This document shows positions 20,824 through 34,100 of a stretch of 64,000 bases of DNA, one piece after another. Position numbers and translations under genes: made by a program. The notes under the pieces are model-generated. The model searched no databases, had not been told where the DNA came from, and saw only the letters and a list, made by a program, of their open reading frames with translations. The stretch is from contig CAIIXF020000010.1 in NCBI GenBank assembly GCA_903813345.2, positions 18,427,181 through 18,491,180 on the forward strand, in the 5' to 3' direction. This DNA is from Owenia fusiformis. Its lineage: Eukaryota > Annelida > Polychaeta > Sabellida > Oweniidae. Each line of letters begins with the position of its first letter. Position 1 is the first letter of the stretch.

Positions 20824-21195
20824 GTTAAAGGTGCGACAATTAGTGCAGGGGAGCCATTCAACGATCATCGATCAGTGTCAAAATATATTTAAGTTTGGAT
20901 ATTTCACCAAGACTAACATATATTTTTATTATCTTCAAAGAAAGCCCCAGGATGAACATCATTTCAGCTGATATTCCTCTTGAAACGTGGTGGATCTTAA
21001 AAATCTATAAGTGGGACTCCCTTTATAGAAGCTTTGAACTGAATTTACACTTCTTAATGCTGAAATTGATAGTTTATCCATACATTTTAAGAAAATAGGT
21101 ATGTCAAAGAAGATGTTCAGCCAAATATTGACCTGATAGCTCAGAAAAAATAAAAAAATCGGATTTTGTTTCTACAGTTCTTGCTGCCCCTTTAA
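20824..21195 (-). mobile_element. TTAA-flanked MITE, copy 2 (372 bp, inverted)
   Basis: It begins TTAAAGGTGCGACAATTAGT and ends GCTGCCCCTTTAA. Along its whole length it is the reverse complement of 18169-18541, with scattered differences and small indels. TTAA lies at both ends. Confidence 0.85.
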
Positions 21196-21486
21196 GTGTG
21201 CTTGGATACAATTTGGCAAGTACAACATACTTCAAAGGGGAATTTGGGGCAAGAGTATCTCCTTCCCTGTCCATTATACAGAAATACTTGGTATACTGTA
21301 TTATTTTAATGAATTTCGAATAAAAGCATTTTACTGCCATAATTGGAGGATGGATGAGTATTAAGTCGTCCCTTCATGGTCATAGACTCATGATGAGAAG
21401 TTATAAACTTTAGTATCTGCATATATAGGAAACTAAATAAAAGGACATTCTAAAGCCAGTCATGTTGAAACCACAATGCTTTAAGA

Positions 21487-21538
21487 AAGCTTGAATGCCT
21501 ATTGCATTTAATAAGCTTGAATGCCTGTTGCATTTAAT
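21487..21538. repeat. Tandem duplication, ~26-bp unit
   Basis: AAGCTTGAATGCCTATTGCA and AAGCTTGAATGCCTGTTGCA follow each other directly, each ending in TTTAAT. Confidence 0.85.
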
Positions 21539-21859
21539 CGGAATTTGGTTCAATAAATCACATAAATTAGCAATCATAATGTATGTGCCAAATATTACAA
21601 ATCCAATGCCATATTGTATATTTCATGAAATCAAGTTTAATATCACTTGGGATAAATATTGAAATGATGACATGTTGTTGTGAACCATGATCACACAGTT
21701 TTACAAACTAAATTATCCATCTTAAAATGAGGATCCTCTGTCCTTATTTCCATTTTATCCCATGTACTGCTCGCTCTGTCTTATTGTGTTATTGTTGTAT
21801 TATTGCTTGTAATAATTTGCATAACGTATTGTATCAAGTTCATTCTTGGTAGTTCATTT

Positions 21860-21932
21860 CATCCTTGCTGCAAGGGTATTTTACAAGTACACAATGAATT
21901 TAAGCATAAATGAAGTCCTTTGAAGAAGGATG
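21860..21932. mobile_element. 73-bp palindromic-ended MITE, 8-bp duplication GTTCATTT
   Basis: It starts CATCCTTGCTGCAAGG and ends CCTTTGAAGAAGGATG. GTTCATTT flanks both sides (21852-21859, 21933-21940). A second member lies at 52441-52535. Confidence 0.8.
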
Positions 21933-21981
21933 GTTCATTTGAAATCAGTTAATCTTAAACTGAATAAATCAGGTAGATTTA

Positions 21982-22054
21982 CAGTGTGACCCAGAAAACA
22001 AAACCCTAACCCTTTATTCTAAGATTTGTGTGTTCTGTTTTTTGGGTCACCCTG
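21982..22054. mobile_element. 73-bp mariner-like MITE with TA duplication
   Basis: The ends CAGTGTGACCCAGAAAACA and the complement CAGGGTGACCCAAAAAACA form inverted repeats flanked by TA. The CAGGGTG start is shared with the mariner remnant at 23365-23908. Confidence 0.75.
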
Positions 22055-22059
22055 TATAA

Positions 22060-23100
22060 TTAAAAGCTCATCACCAAATGTATACATGTATATTAATGTT
22101 TTTATGCATCATTGTAATTAAATATGTTGAGTACTTACACAAGATTTGAAAATGAAATGTTTATTAAAGTGCATTTTAAAAAAATGGTAAATGGTCGTAA
22201 CGATTTTTTTCATCCAAAAAGATTCTTTATCTCATTGGCCACATTAATGAGAAGGTAAGCATGTGGACTTCACACAAGTAGGTCTAGTCTAGTCATGCAG
22301 TTTCTCTCCCCCCCCCCTCCAAAAAAGAAACAAGTACATTTTCATTTAGATTATTGTCCCTTGTAATTCATTTCATACAGTGAAACTGTTAAAACTAAAC
22401 ATCAATTGGAAAGGCCAGAGGCATTAATATTAGGAGGTGTTGACACTGATAGTTTTTTCAGGATTCAAGGAATTAATGTGAAAACTTAGAAGTGTCTGTA
22501 TTTTATGAGCCATTCATATCAACACATAAAGTACTTAAATCTAAAATGATTGAAGAGCTTGTGTATAAAACTTGATATTTTGTTTACTAATATCATTAAA
22601 TTATTTTTGATCAATCATTTTGTGTTAACTTAGACCAAGACCATGTTTTTATTTAACATGAAAAATCATGTGAACGATTGTCATTAGGCACTGTATTGTA
22701 GCTTCGATTGTATGGCTGTTTTATATTTTAGTACCGATAGTTTATAAATAAAAAGTAGTTTGTGAAATGAATTGAAATAAAAAAACTATTAAATTCTAAA
22801 TAAAATGTTAACATTTTATTCATTATCTCTCTTAAGGGGTATTCCCACCATGATGAACCATGGCATCTTTTTTTCTGAGCCCAGAATGGGTATTCCTTGC
22901 AAGCCCATTTCTCTCTTGATATAGTAGCTGTAATCATTCTTATACTTTTATTTAGCAAAACATGGAAAAATGTTTTGATATGGTCAAAATTGATTGTACA
23001 ATAGTAAGAAGCACAGAAGCACCTCAATATTCTTTTTCAAATAGTTCTATGATTTAATTCTATAGATAATCTCTTAGTTGCCAAGCCCTGAAAACATTTG
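22060..23100. other. Intergenic DNA between TM6SF and the SHB-like gene
   Basis: AT-rich with no conserved coding sequence. A C-rich run lies near 22308. Nothing else is recognisable. Confidence 0.5.
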
Positions 23101-23187
23101 TTCACATAGAGACACTCTACCCTACCTCGTTCCCACATGCACAAAATTTCTCTACCCTACCTCGTTCGAACATGCACAAAATTTTTG
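23101..23187. repeat. Two-copy tandem duplication, ~42-bp unit
   Basis: CTCTACCCTACCTCGTTC(C/G)(C/A)ACATGCACAAAATTT occurs twice back to back, with very few differences. Confidence 0.85.
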
Positions 23188-23364
23188 GTTTTAGTCCAAG
23201 CCACTGTTTAGTATATCGACTGCTACTGGAACAGTGTAGTACGTTTAGTGTCATGGATGTCAATCTTTACTTTACTGTGCCAAGAATTCTCTATCTTTGT
23301 CTATAAGGGGTTTCTGGTAAGAATACAATGCAAACTGCTCGATGAATCTTTACTATGGATAGTA

Positions 23365-23908
23365 CAGGGTGGTCCAAAAAGATGTATCCATTGTTAATAA
23401 AGTAGCATTTTCAATTGAATATGTTGTTGCTTGATCCGTTAAAGTTAGGAAATAAATCTTTCGAGCTTTACCTGATAAACAGAGCCTGGATTGATTTTCT
23501 CAGAAATGATAGTGATTATAAAATGGATACCTCTTTTGGCCTGCATATTCTCCAGACCTATCCCCTATGGCTTATATTCTTTGGGAATACCTAAAAGACA
23601 TGGTCTATGCTAACAATCCCCAAACTACTGATACATTCAAAAATAACATTTGACCGAATATCAGGAAAATTCCCCATGACATGCTTGACAGGGTCATTAC
23701 AAACTTTTAAGTGTGAGTAGCCAGAGTTTTAGCACCAATGAGCTTGGATCAAGCACATTACAAACTATTCAGCTGTGCTCGCAAAATGGTGGTATACCAA
23801 GAAAACTTACACCACATAAAACTTACATGTCTGTAAGATAGGTCTCTGCAAAAATATTGTAAAGTTTTCATTGAATAGAAAATGTATACATCTTTTTGGA
23901 CCACCCTG
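23365..23908 (+). mobile_element. Decayed Tc1/mariner element with transposase remnant
   Basis: The ends are CAGGGTGGTCCAAAAAGATG and its near-perfect inverted complement, flanked by TA (23363-23364, 23909-23910). At 544 bp it is less than half the usual 1.3 kb. Inside, on +, a broken frame reads PAYSPDLSPMAYILWEYLKD and later DMLDRVITNF. These match the C-terminal catalytic W-P-A-x-S-P-D-x-x-P-x-x-x-x-W block of the DDE/D transposase family. Stops interrupt it, so it is dead. Confidence 0.85.
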
Positions 23909-24015
23909 TAGAACACTAGGAAGATATGTAAAATCTAGTTGACTTTCAGAAATATGGAAATAAACTCACGTCCTCCATTTGCAACTACACTGTCACTGGG
24001 ATGAATTAATAGTAC

Positions 24016-24116
24016 AATAACGTCATTTCTAAGGGCAATAAAGTGAAATATCGGACCGAGGGCCGAAGGCCCAAGGTCCAATATTTCACTATATTGCTCG
24101 CAGAAATGACGTTATT
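24016..24116. repeat. Near-perfect 101-nt hairpin
   Basis: The arms AATAACGTCATTTCT (24016-24030) and AGAAATGACGTTATT (24102-24116) bracket inner paired blocks GTGAAATAT/ATATTTCAC, GGACC/GGTCC and GGGCC/GGCCC. The loop is tiny (GAA). No promoter or product is evident. Confidence 0.85.
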
Positions 24117-24118
24117 AG

Positions 24119-24344
24119 TATTATTACCACCGTTAACGACCAGGACTGAAACAGCAAGAAAATCGTACGCATTGAACGATATCTAATTTCCCGGGGAAAA
24201 TTGCCGGTCCAGAATATATTCTAGACCGGTCCATATGGACCACCACTATGACGTCACACATTTCCCAGGTCGATATAGTAAAATGAACGCCTTCTAAACT
24301 AGCACTAAAACCCCTAGAACTGGCCCGGCAAGGTGGTAATAATA
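24119..24344. mobile_element. 226-bp element with 13-bp inverted ends, next to the hairpin
   Basis: TATTATTACCACC (24119-24131) is exactly complemented by GGTGGTAATAATA (24332-24344). A second internal palindrome, CCGGTCCAGAATATATTCTAGACCGG, spans about 24204-24229. With the adjacent hairpin it may form one foldback element. Confidence 0.6.
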
Positions 24345-27291
24345 AGAATCTTAATGGGGCATTTACTTTTTAAATAATGATAATGAATAATATAATGAAT
24401 TTGTTTTGTTATGTGGTATATTGTTGACTCATGATAACCTTCAATATTTTTGTGACTTGTGTTTGGCATTAGGTGGTTGGTACCATTATTAATCAATTGT
24501 AATCACTAGGCTATATAAATGAGAAATGTTCACAGTAACCTTCTACTTTGAACACATTTAAATGTTTTAATGAGCCAAAAATATACTGAATTGAAACAAT
24601 AAAAATAAAAAATCTTAATTAGGCTAAATGAACAAAATCTTATTGAATTTATATATTAAAAGCATTTATTATGCCAACAACTATATACTGCCTTGTATAA
24701 CATAGCCAGACCGCCTCTTTCAATTCAGAAATATTGTACAACAAAATAATCTTAATCTGCACATAACGAGATTTTCTGAACATAAATGAAGTACATTAAT
24801 ACTTCCTCAATTCATTAACATAAAAACATGAACAACATAATGACAGTTCCAGAAGATTTCAACTTTAACAATCAGCACTGAATCCTCTAGAGCATAGTTC
24901 AGGAAAAGCTTACTGCTAATTATAAGCCTCGTCTAATTTAGCATGTCAAAATAACCCTTCTTGTGCAAAATTAAGGATTCACATGACAAAGCTGGATACA
25001 TGTTTTTGGTTGTCAGACTAGCTTTTCATGGGTTTTCCTAAAATGTGAATCTAGACATTCTAGGAACACCCATAAATTTATTCTTGATTTTCAAAATAAG
25101 AATCATACATGTACCTCCTTTTCTTAATGTTATTCTTTTATAATTGCACTGGTCAGAAATATTATTAATTAAAATCACAGTTCTATATTAAATTAAAATA
25201 AATTAGTTGCTTCTAACTAAATTCATGAATTACAATTTTGTAGACAGAATTCCTCTTAAAATAAGAAATAAGCTAAAAATAAAAGCTTCTTACCCAAGTT
25301 TCTCCCTTTTAAATGCCCACTGTACATTTATCTAAATGTTTTGAAAATGAACAGCCATCAATGCTTTATAAAGAAGAAATAGTTTCCACAACCAGTGAGT
25401 AGGTGTATATCTTCAACCTTTCCAATCTTTGAAAGGATCACCTAGTCACAAAATAGGGAGAAACTGGTAATTTAAAACATATAACATCAATACAGGCCCT
25501 TTTACCATTCTAAATAGTATGAAAAACATACTTGTCATCCCGGATATTTCAAAACTTTCAAACTGAGTTAATATCACTTATTTTACTTATACTATTTGCT
25601 AGTGCAAGTTCTAATGTGACTTAAACCAGCATTTTATGGTTTAATATATATCATACAGACAATAACACAAAAACAATGCATTCTCTGACCATAATCTCCA
25701 GACTAAAATTAACACCATTTAATGTTCATTTTACATTAAACAAGATTTTAAAGTACTCGACTTATCAGAGTTTATAGAACTGTTCAACTTCACAGGTATT
25801 TCTGTACATACACAGTACTTCATACCCCTATAACATGTTGTAAAATATCAATGATCACCAAACCACTTTCAACTCATCTTGACTCCCCAAAATCAACATA
25901 GATTCATATGGGTTTATGTTTATCTGACTTACAAACAATCAAACTAAAATGGCTAAAGTTTTTTTTACTAACATCCCACCCAAAATGAAATGTACTCAAG
26001 TGGTTTGGCTTACATCAATATTCCTAACAGCAATATTCAATAATACAATAACCACCTTTTGAAATAATAATACATGTGATATATTACAATACTATATTTT
26101 CCCCTGTTATACAGTGGATACATTATCTGTTAGCCTGAAATCCAATTTACTCTATGAAATGGCCAAAACATGACATATTCGACATTTCTTTTGGCAAATA
26201 TACAGTATGTCATTTTCACGTTGTTAAGACATTATTTCAGATAACATATAAACATTGCTCAAATAAATCTAAAAAAATATGCAGGAATGAAACTAAAAAT
26301 AAGTTGCATGGGTCAAATATTCACATGTTAACCTTGCACAGTACATATTTATTAATCTGGCACAGTGCTGCCATCTACTGACAAATTCTGCATTTGTTCC
26401 AACTCCATCTATTGATAGATATCTTCCACATTAGTTCTAAATACTGTACATTTCTTCATAGTTTATACCAGCAACATAAATGCCAGCACATGGACAGCAA
26501 ATAAACCTAGCTTTAACAGACAAAAGGTAAAAACCATTTCTCATTGTTGACCCCATCCGAGGGCTTTCTTTAATGAAAAATCAATGTTGTCGATTTCTGG
26601 CATTCTGTTACTTGATTTCGTGTTACTCACTATAACATTGGTGACATTATCTAATATGGTATTCATTTTTTGTGCCGTATCATGATCATATACAATATAC
26701 ATCATAGGCCTTGTCCAGTGTCAATATGTGATACAAATAACATGTGCTATTATAAATACAGCTTAAATATACAGTGTCTCACTTTCAAAAATGATATACT
26801 AAGAGTATTGATTGTAAGGATCTTCATATCCTGGGACGTTTTATGGTATAAGCAAATGATATGTACATGTATTACAGACCAAAACCACTGTTAGGAAGTA
26901 CATCATATCATCAATATAGATATTACACTGAAATAGTTTCCAATCAATATCAAGTTTTTTATATTATTCACGCCATCTATACATGTGATGTGTGTACCAC
27001 CTTAAAGATGTGTGTCATATAGTTGGGTCACTTAGAAAATGCAAGAAGCACTGGCTAAGCAAGGAGAAATAGATTATTCTGATTATGTTCACTGCCATAA
27101 TCAGATACATTCATTCAAGTAATATATAGGTTAACAGGCAAAGGTATTCTTTTATATAAGACTACAGGCTCATGTAGTTTCACTGCATCAAGCCATGAAT
27201 TCAAAATTATGTGAAATAATTTAGGTAAAAATAAACAAAGTGGAGAAAATTGCTTATTGCCCGAAGCTAATGAAATCTCTCTTAAGACGTA
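24345..27291 (-). other. Putative 3' UTR / downstream region of the SHB-like gene
   Basis: No conserved exon was found on either strand over about 2.9 kb. Several AATAAA hexamers occur on the - strand, the furthest plausible one at 24665-24670. The transcript end is unknown, because hexamers also occur in the minisatellite nearer the stop codon. Confidence 0.4.
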
Positions 27292-28175
27292 TTCTCCTTT
27301 GATTGTATATGTAGTGTTATAGTAACTCATGTAACCCTGGGTGTAGTAAGGATGTGTGTTTGGCTCCCTTTATTGTACATGCAGTGTCATAGTAACTCAT
27401 GTAACACTGGGTGTAGTAAGGCTGTGTGTCCGGCTCCCTTTATTGTACATGAAGTGTAATAGTAACTCATGTAACACTGGGTATAGCAAGGACATGTGTT
27501 TGACTCCCTTTATTGTACATGAAGTGTCATAGTATCTCATGTCACCCTTGGTGTAGCAAGGACATGTGTGCGACTCCCTTTATTGTACATGAAGTGTCAT
27601 AGTAACTCGTGTAACACTGGGTGTAGCAAGGACATGTGTTCAGCTCCTTTGATTGTACATGTAGTGTCATAGTAACTCATGTAACACTGGGTGTAGAAAA
27701 TGTAGTGTCATAGTAACTCATGTAACACTGGGTGAAGCAAGGACATGTGTTCGACGCCCTTTATTGTACATGTAGTGTCATAGTAACTCATGTAACACTG
27801 GGTGAAACAAGGACATGTATTCGGCTCCTTTGATTGCAAATGTAGTGTCATAGTAACTCATGTAACACTGGGTGTAGCAAGGACATGTGTTCGGCTCCGT
27901 TGATTGAATGTAGTGTCATAGTAACTCATGTAACACTGGGTGTAGCAAGGACATGTGTTCGGCTCCTTTGATTGTACATGCAGTGTCATAGTAACTCATG
28001 TAACACTGGGTGTAGCAAAGATATGTGTTCGGCTCCTGAATATAGTGTCATAGTAACTCATGTAACACTGGGTGTAGCAAGGACATGTGTTCGGCTCCTT
28101 TGATTGAATGTAGTGTCACAGTAACTCATGTAACACTGGGTGTAGCAAGGACATGTGTTCGGCTCCTTTGATTGG
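27292..28175 (-). repeat. Minisatellite derived from the last coding segment of the SHB-like gene
   Basis: Thirteen copies of a ~65-70-bp unit, one shortened to ~41 bp. Each carries TAACTCATGTAACACTGGGT on +. On - the unit reads ATCAAAGGAGCCGAACACAT onward, which is exactly the coding sequence for IKGAEHMSLLHPVLHELL plus the stop. The copy at 28116-28175 is the genuine coding end; the other twelve lie downstream. Five units have mutated so that CAATCAAAGG became CAATAAAGGG, giving AATAAA on - at 27369, 27439, 27509, 27579 and 27760. Confidence 0.92.
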
Positions 28176-31100
28176 TAGTTTACTGACAGAGTAGTGACAT
28201 ATCATATCAGGTATGCTGGGATACGGCTGGCTGTATTGTCCCAAAATATAGCTGCCATTGCGCTGTACTATCTTCATGTGCATGAAACCACGAATACTCC
28301 TACAAAATTAATAATCATTGATAAATATTCAAGGATGTTTTACCACAATATACAAACAAGCATGCTACATAAATTCCAGCCCAGAAACCCAGAATTCTTA
28401 TAAACAAACATGCAACCTGTATGACCATTAGATATTAAAGTTCTGAATTTGTTTACAATGTAACTCCATGACAACATTGTATGCATAGGACTCCTTGTAC
28501 TTACTTTAATGATAAGGAGTAATCTTCTTTATTGCTCTCACTCTGCCTCACCAAGTAGCTCCCCTCTTTGTGTACACGAAGCAATGATTCTGCATCCTGC
28601 CTACTGACTGAGCCATGGTACCATCTGTAGAAAATCAATGAAAAGGATATTGTATGTCATACAGTATAATAAAAGAACAATTTCTTAATTTATGTAAAGA
28701 CAGCACTGACTGGATTGAACATCCTACATATTTGAATGATAATACCAAACTGTATAACAGTATGTGTGTTCGTATTATGAGAAAATTCGCTGAGAGGAAC
28801 AGCCTGCCATCCTATTATTGAGTCAAAAAGACAACTTAAAAGCATATAAACATACAACACTTTAAATATTGCAAACTTTATTTTTGTATTTCTGTTGTTA
28901 TAACTATTAAAATGTAAACATCAGAGCACTATTGGAGCACTATGGAGAAAAGGGATGGTTAATTTTCTGCAAGTGTTAAATCAGATTATGATATTATCTT
29001 GAAATGGTTTTAAACCTACCTTTGTCTTTCTAATTCCACTGCCGGATCAACCTTCTCCCCAACAGCATTCAAAGTCCTACTGCCTAATTCAACATTCAAA
29101 TTGTGCTGACGCTTTTTTGGAGAGTGTTGGGGTGTGTCATGAAGGGAATGTGGGGTGTCATGATACGACTGATTATCTGGAGGCAATCGTGCAGGTGCAC
29201 GCTTGGAGATATCTGGACTCCCTGAAACATTTAAATTACATGAAACATTTTTTTGGGGAAAAAGTCAAAATCTACTGAACTTGATGTTTAGATTCAAAGT
29301 CACCGAATGATTATGTTTTGTATATGTTCAGAAGATTCAATATGTCCATATATACATTGACTATACTATGTGGTACTAAAGATATCCCATAATCGATAAT
29401 ATAAATAATTTTTAATGTTGAGTGCTAGGATATCCTATATCCAACCTACACAATGCAACAAAATTACTGACTAACCAGTCTGCATTACCCGTTTACTGTA
29501 GCTCAAGATTCCAAGTTGAAGATTTATTGAGTTATTGTTGTCAAAGTAAAGCAGGCAACAACTTTCAACAGAAAACACTTGAAATATTGAGCTCTGACAT
29601 ATCCTGAGTATAAATCAACTTAAATATTTCACATAAAACTAGTTACATCATGTAACAGCCAGAAATACACCATCCAATAAATGTAAAGTGCCTTCAATAA
29701 ATAATAATAGATGAAAAACAACTGAGGAAACACTGAGTCATAGATCTTGCGAACTGTTTTTGACATTTATTTGACAATAGAATACCCAAGTAAACTAATT
29801 TCTAGTTGTTATGAGCAGAACTTGCATTTACATGGTATGTCCAAAAATGTAGGTTCGCTTCAAATTGTCATGTTTTCAAATAGCAGAAGTATCGTTTTGT
29901 ATTTTTAATTGTACAAACCTCTATCCATCTGTGATAGAAGAGCACTTTGACGTACATGCCATGGCTCGTCATAATCATCACCTGGTCTGTCATCCTCAAT
30001 TTGATTGGTCAGACTATCTGGCGTCTTTGACATTTTCCTTTCTCTTATTTGATTAGTCGATTCATCTGAAACATCAGGGGAACTGGATTTTCGACTGGAG
30101 GGGCGAGGGGGAATGTATACCTCACATTTTATTCCCGAGAGAGTACCTAGTGAGGCGTTAGAAACTACAACACAAACAGACATGCAAAACGTAAATAATC
30201 AAAAATCATATTGACAAAGAAAAAATGCCACACTTAGGATGTCATGCTCAAAGTTCACGATTTTCTTTAAATGTCCCTGGAAATATTCAAACCTTAGGAA
30301 CCCCTATTGGCTTTAAATTCAATTTGACTTTTAAACATGATGAAAACTTGAATAGAAATAGGGTCAATCGATTGCTGGCATATTTTTAGCGAGTTTTCTT
30401 AAGCATGATAAATGTGACATTTTATCCAATAGAAGTAACAAATATTACCATAAACAAAAAGCAATTAAATCCCAAGTGCCTTCATAAATAACAGTTTGAA
30501 GATTCAGTTTTACAAAAAATAACTTAATGATCAAATAACCTATTGGCGAATAAATAAAATAACAACATCTTACTCTAAGCAGGATTTATGGCAGGCTTAA
30601 TTAGCATATTTACCAATCATGGCATGTAAGATAAAATGAACATTTTTCATATTAATTCAATCACCAGTGGCATTTCCCATGCATTAATAACAATCAAAAA
30701 ACCACAACCAGTTTTATAGCATAATTGAAATAAAATCAATACAAATATTAAAACAGATGTTTCGTCTGAAACAGACAGTGTCTAAAATGTCACTTTTCTG
30801 TATTGTCAACTCTGTAATAGGCTTACCTGGTCTAAAAGTATTTGGTGGTGAGACTTTGGTAGAAGGGGGATTAAAAGCTGATGACGTCCGACTAGCATGT
30901 TTTATTTTTCTTTCCAACTCCATCTGCTTCGACTGTAGATCCCAGGGATCCTCGTACATATCGGGGACCTGGGTCTCCCCAGAGGGTATATTCATATTGG
31001 GACTTTCTCCTCTAAGAGGACCAGAACTCTCTGATAAACCCTCACTTGGATATTTAAAAGCAGATATTTGAGAGGATTCTAAATGTCGGCCATTTTCTTT

Positions 31101-34100
31101 CTCTAAAGTCTGTGTACCAACACTTTCTGTGGGGCGTTTCTTTTTTATAGCATCTCCTGATTTTCTTCGTAACTTTACTTCTGGTTTTATCGGAGGTGAT
31201 GCCCTAGGTGGTTTCAGAGGCGGTGAACCCCTAGGGGGAGGGGAATTCCTTGGTGGAATAGCAGGGGGTGATTGTCTATTCATGGGGGAGGAAGAAAGAA
31301 TTGCTGGTGTTGACTGATTAGGTGAAGCCCTATCATGATTTGATCTGGCTAAATGTTCTTGTAAAATTTTATGTTTCTGTGAGAATTCCCACGGACTATC
31401 ATAATCCTCCATTGGCCGGAAGTCACTTAAACGTTCCATTTCTTCTTCAGTTTGATTTCCTGTATCGGAATCTATAGCAATATCACTTTGTTTAGTCGTA
31501 GCTATTATGCTATCAAGTTCAGTATCTTTCTCTGGAGAAGTCTGTGTCCTAACGTGACTATATTCAGAGGTAGAGGTTTCAGTGTTTATGTCTTCATATG
31601 GTTCATCATATAAATGTGGTGCTTTGTCTTCAGTCTCTTTCTCATTTAAGTCATCCTTTGATAATGCTGAAACACAAAAAAGGAACACTTATATAACATA
31701 ATCTCTTAATAGGTTTTTCATGTAATAATTATTTGAAGAGTGTCGGTGAAATTGAGATATTTTTAGTTTCAAAAGCATGGCTTTTCCTTGTGTAATCAGT
31801 TTAAATATTGTCCTTTCATAAAAAGTAAATAATCTTCAAAGCAATTATTAAATTTTAATAATCATAAAGTTATTGGTTTCAAGTATAATTTGTATTGAAT
31901 CATCCTCGTTGCATTTATTTCTATCTGATTGGCTGAAGCACCTCATCATTTCGATACTAGAACTCCTTCAGTAACTGGTAACAAAGTACTCTCATTACAA
32001 TTTAGAAAATATAGCGGGGGTGTATTCCATGCCACCTATTTGATTCTTATCTTCCCAAATAGTTTTTAACTTCCTGATTGAAGTGCAACTTACACACCTA
32101 CTGCGCTAAATAGATTGCATTATGAAGAAATCACCTTGAATCTGAGATTTGAACTATAGTGGACCCTCAAATATTTACATGTAGATAATCTAGCAGACTT
32201 TAGACTTTGTTATCAGAATTGAATTCGCAGAATCAATCTTCCCAGGTTTTAGTACATCATAAAATAGCGTGTGAAATGAAAAGTAGAAAAGAAATGAATA
32301 AGTATATAGCTAAGAAAATCCACGATCTCTCTCAATTATAATTTTTCAACATAGTATAGGGAAAAACATGTTTTGTTTGAAAAAGGGAATAAACTCAAGT
32401 AAACTTAGATGGGGTAATGAAACACCATCATACTGAGATCAATAAATAAAATTCTCCAAACCAATTTTACTCGAAAATGATATTATTATTCAATTTCATT
32501 TTCTTTTATTAATTTCAATGTGAGATTGTTCCAGCTCTAATGAGCAATAAAACAGGTGAATACCCCAGAATTCATAGATGAAAGAATCTCCATATATGGA
32601 TGAAGCTCTAGAGATTCAACATTATATAGAGATAGGTTCATGTATGGATTCTGGGGGATTTCCTCTTGTATGCAATCATCAACATTCAAATTGTTCTCAA
32701 TATTACCCAGTTTCATAACAATAACTTTTCTATAAAAAGAATGAAGTGGCCCTCTTCAGTTTTATCCCCCTATTGTTGTAAACACATGCTCTAAACTGAT
32801 TGTAAGGCCTTAGTTTATCACTGGCATTTCCAAGTACCTCACATCATGTTGTTGGAAGTGTATTTTACAAAACCTGACAGGAAAACTTTCATTTTAAAGT
32901 AGTGAGCCCTCTTAAAATTGTTTTACTTTAGAAGTAAATCCCTATTTCCTAAAATTCAAATTTTAATTTTAATCACTGCAAATAAAAAATCATGTCTTCT
33001 AATGGTACTTCCCCTTTTTGGCGCAAATCTATATTTATTCTGAGACCATTTCTTGAAAGTAATATTACACAGATTTTAATAATTTTTCTTGATTTTGTAT
33101 GTCATAGTGTAACTATGGTGATATCACAAAATATAACTAAATTTTGATTGTTATTCAAGTTATTTTTTAGACACAGTCTCCTGTTGATAATATGATCTCA
33201 ACACTTATATTTTTGAAATTACCTGCTCTTCATATAAGGTCCTCTTTACCTTAGCTTCTGCATGTAAAACTAAGTCTTTATTTATTCACAATAGTTATAA
33301 ATCTTTAATGCACGAAAACAATGTCCATGGAGCTATGAATGAAGCAATACACATATATTTAAATCTAAGCGTGACTTTCTGTGGTTTAAAGGTGAAATCA
33401 TACAATGCTCTCGATAAATCAAACATTTAAAAATATACTATGATTCAAATAATAGTCAAACATCCAAAAATACACAATTCAAATTATAAAGCCCCTTTCG
33501 AGAATACCCTTCAGAAAAGTAGATTCAATGCATATCTTTAACCTTGTGTTAATTTCTAGACACGCAACATATATATATAGACACAATATATTATATTTTC
33601 AAGAAACACACCTGTTATATTTTATACAGAAAGAATAAATATAAACCCAAATAACATAAATACCAAAAATATGACAAAAAATATTACCCAAATGGCCCTA
33701 TTCTGCTGTTAAATGTACAGTTGTCCGGAGTGTTGATATAACTGAATTTGACTTCAGTGTCCAACTGTTACACTTTAACAACACTATACTCCAATCAGCT
33801 TAATAAACCACCCAATTATCATATTTCATATTATTAATACAAAAGGTCATTCATTTTCGTTAATGTTTCACCAGCTGATTACCAACCCCACTGACCATTA
33901 AGTAGCCATCTGGCTAATTTTAAGTGTCTTTTTCTATTGTGTATATTGAGAAGTTTGAATAGCTGAAAAGTCTATGATCTGATAGACCCACATGTCCTTT
34001 CTTTTGCAGCACATCTGCTTCTAATCACCTTGATCCATGAAGGTATTCTATATACCTCTAACGTAATCTTTTAAATTCAAAAATGGTATGGTATGTATTC

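Noticed and set aside
27292-28175. Direct-repeat array first considered as a CRISPR-like or regulatory array.
   Set aside because: The genome is eukaryotic, there are no unique spacers, and the unit is the SH2 gene's own coding end, so it is a minisatellite.
31129-31317. Gly-rich + strand ORF (GGDALGGFRGGEPLGGG).
   Set aside because: Antisense shadow of the proline-rich exon 3 of the SHB-like gene.
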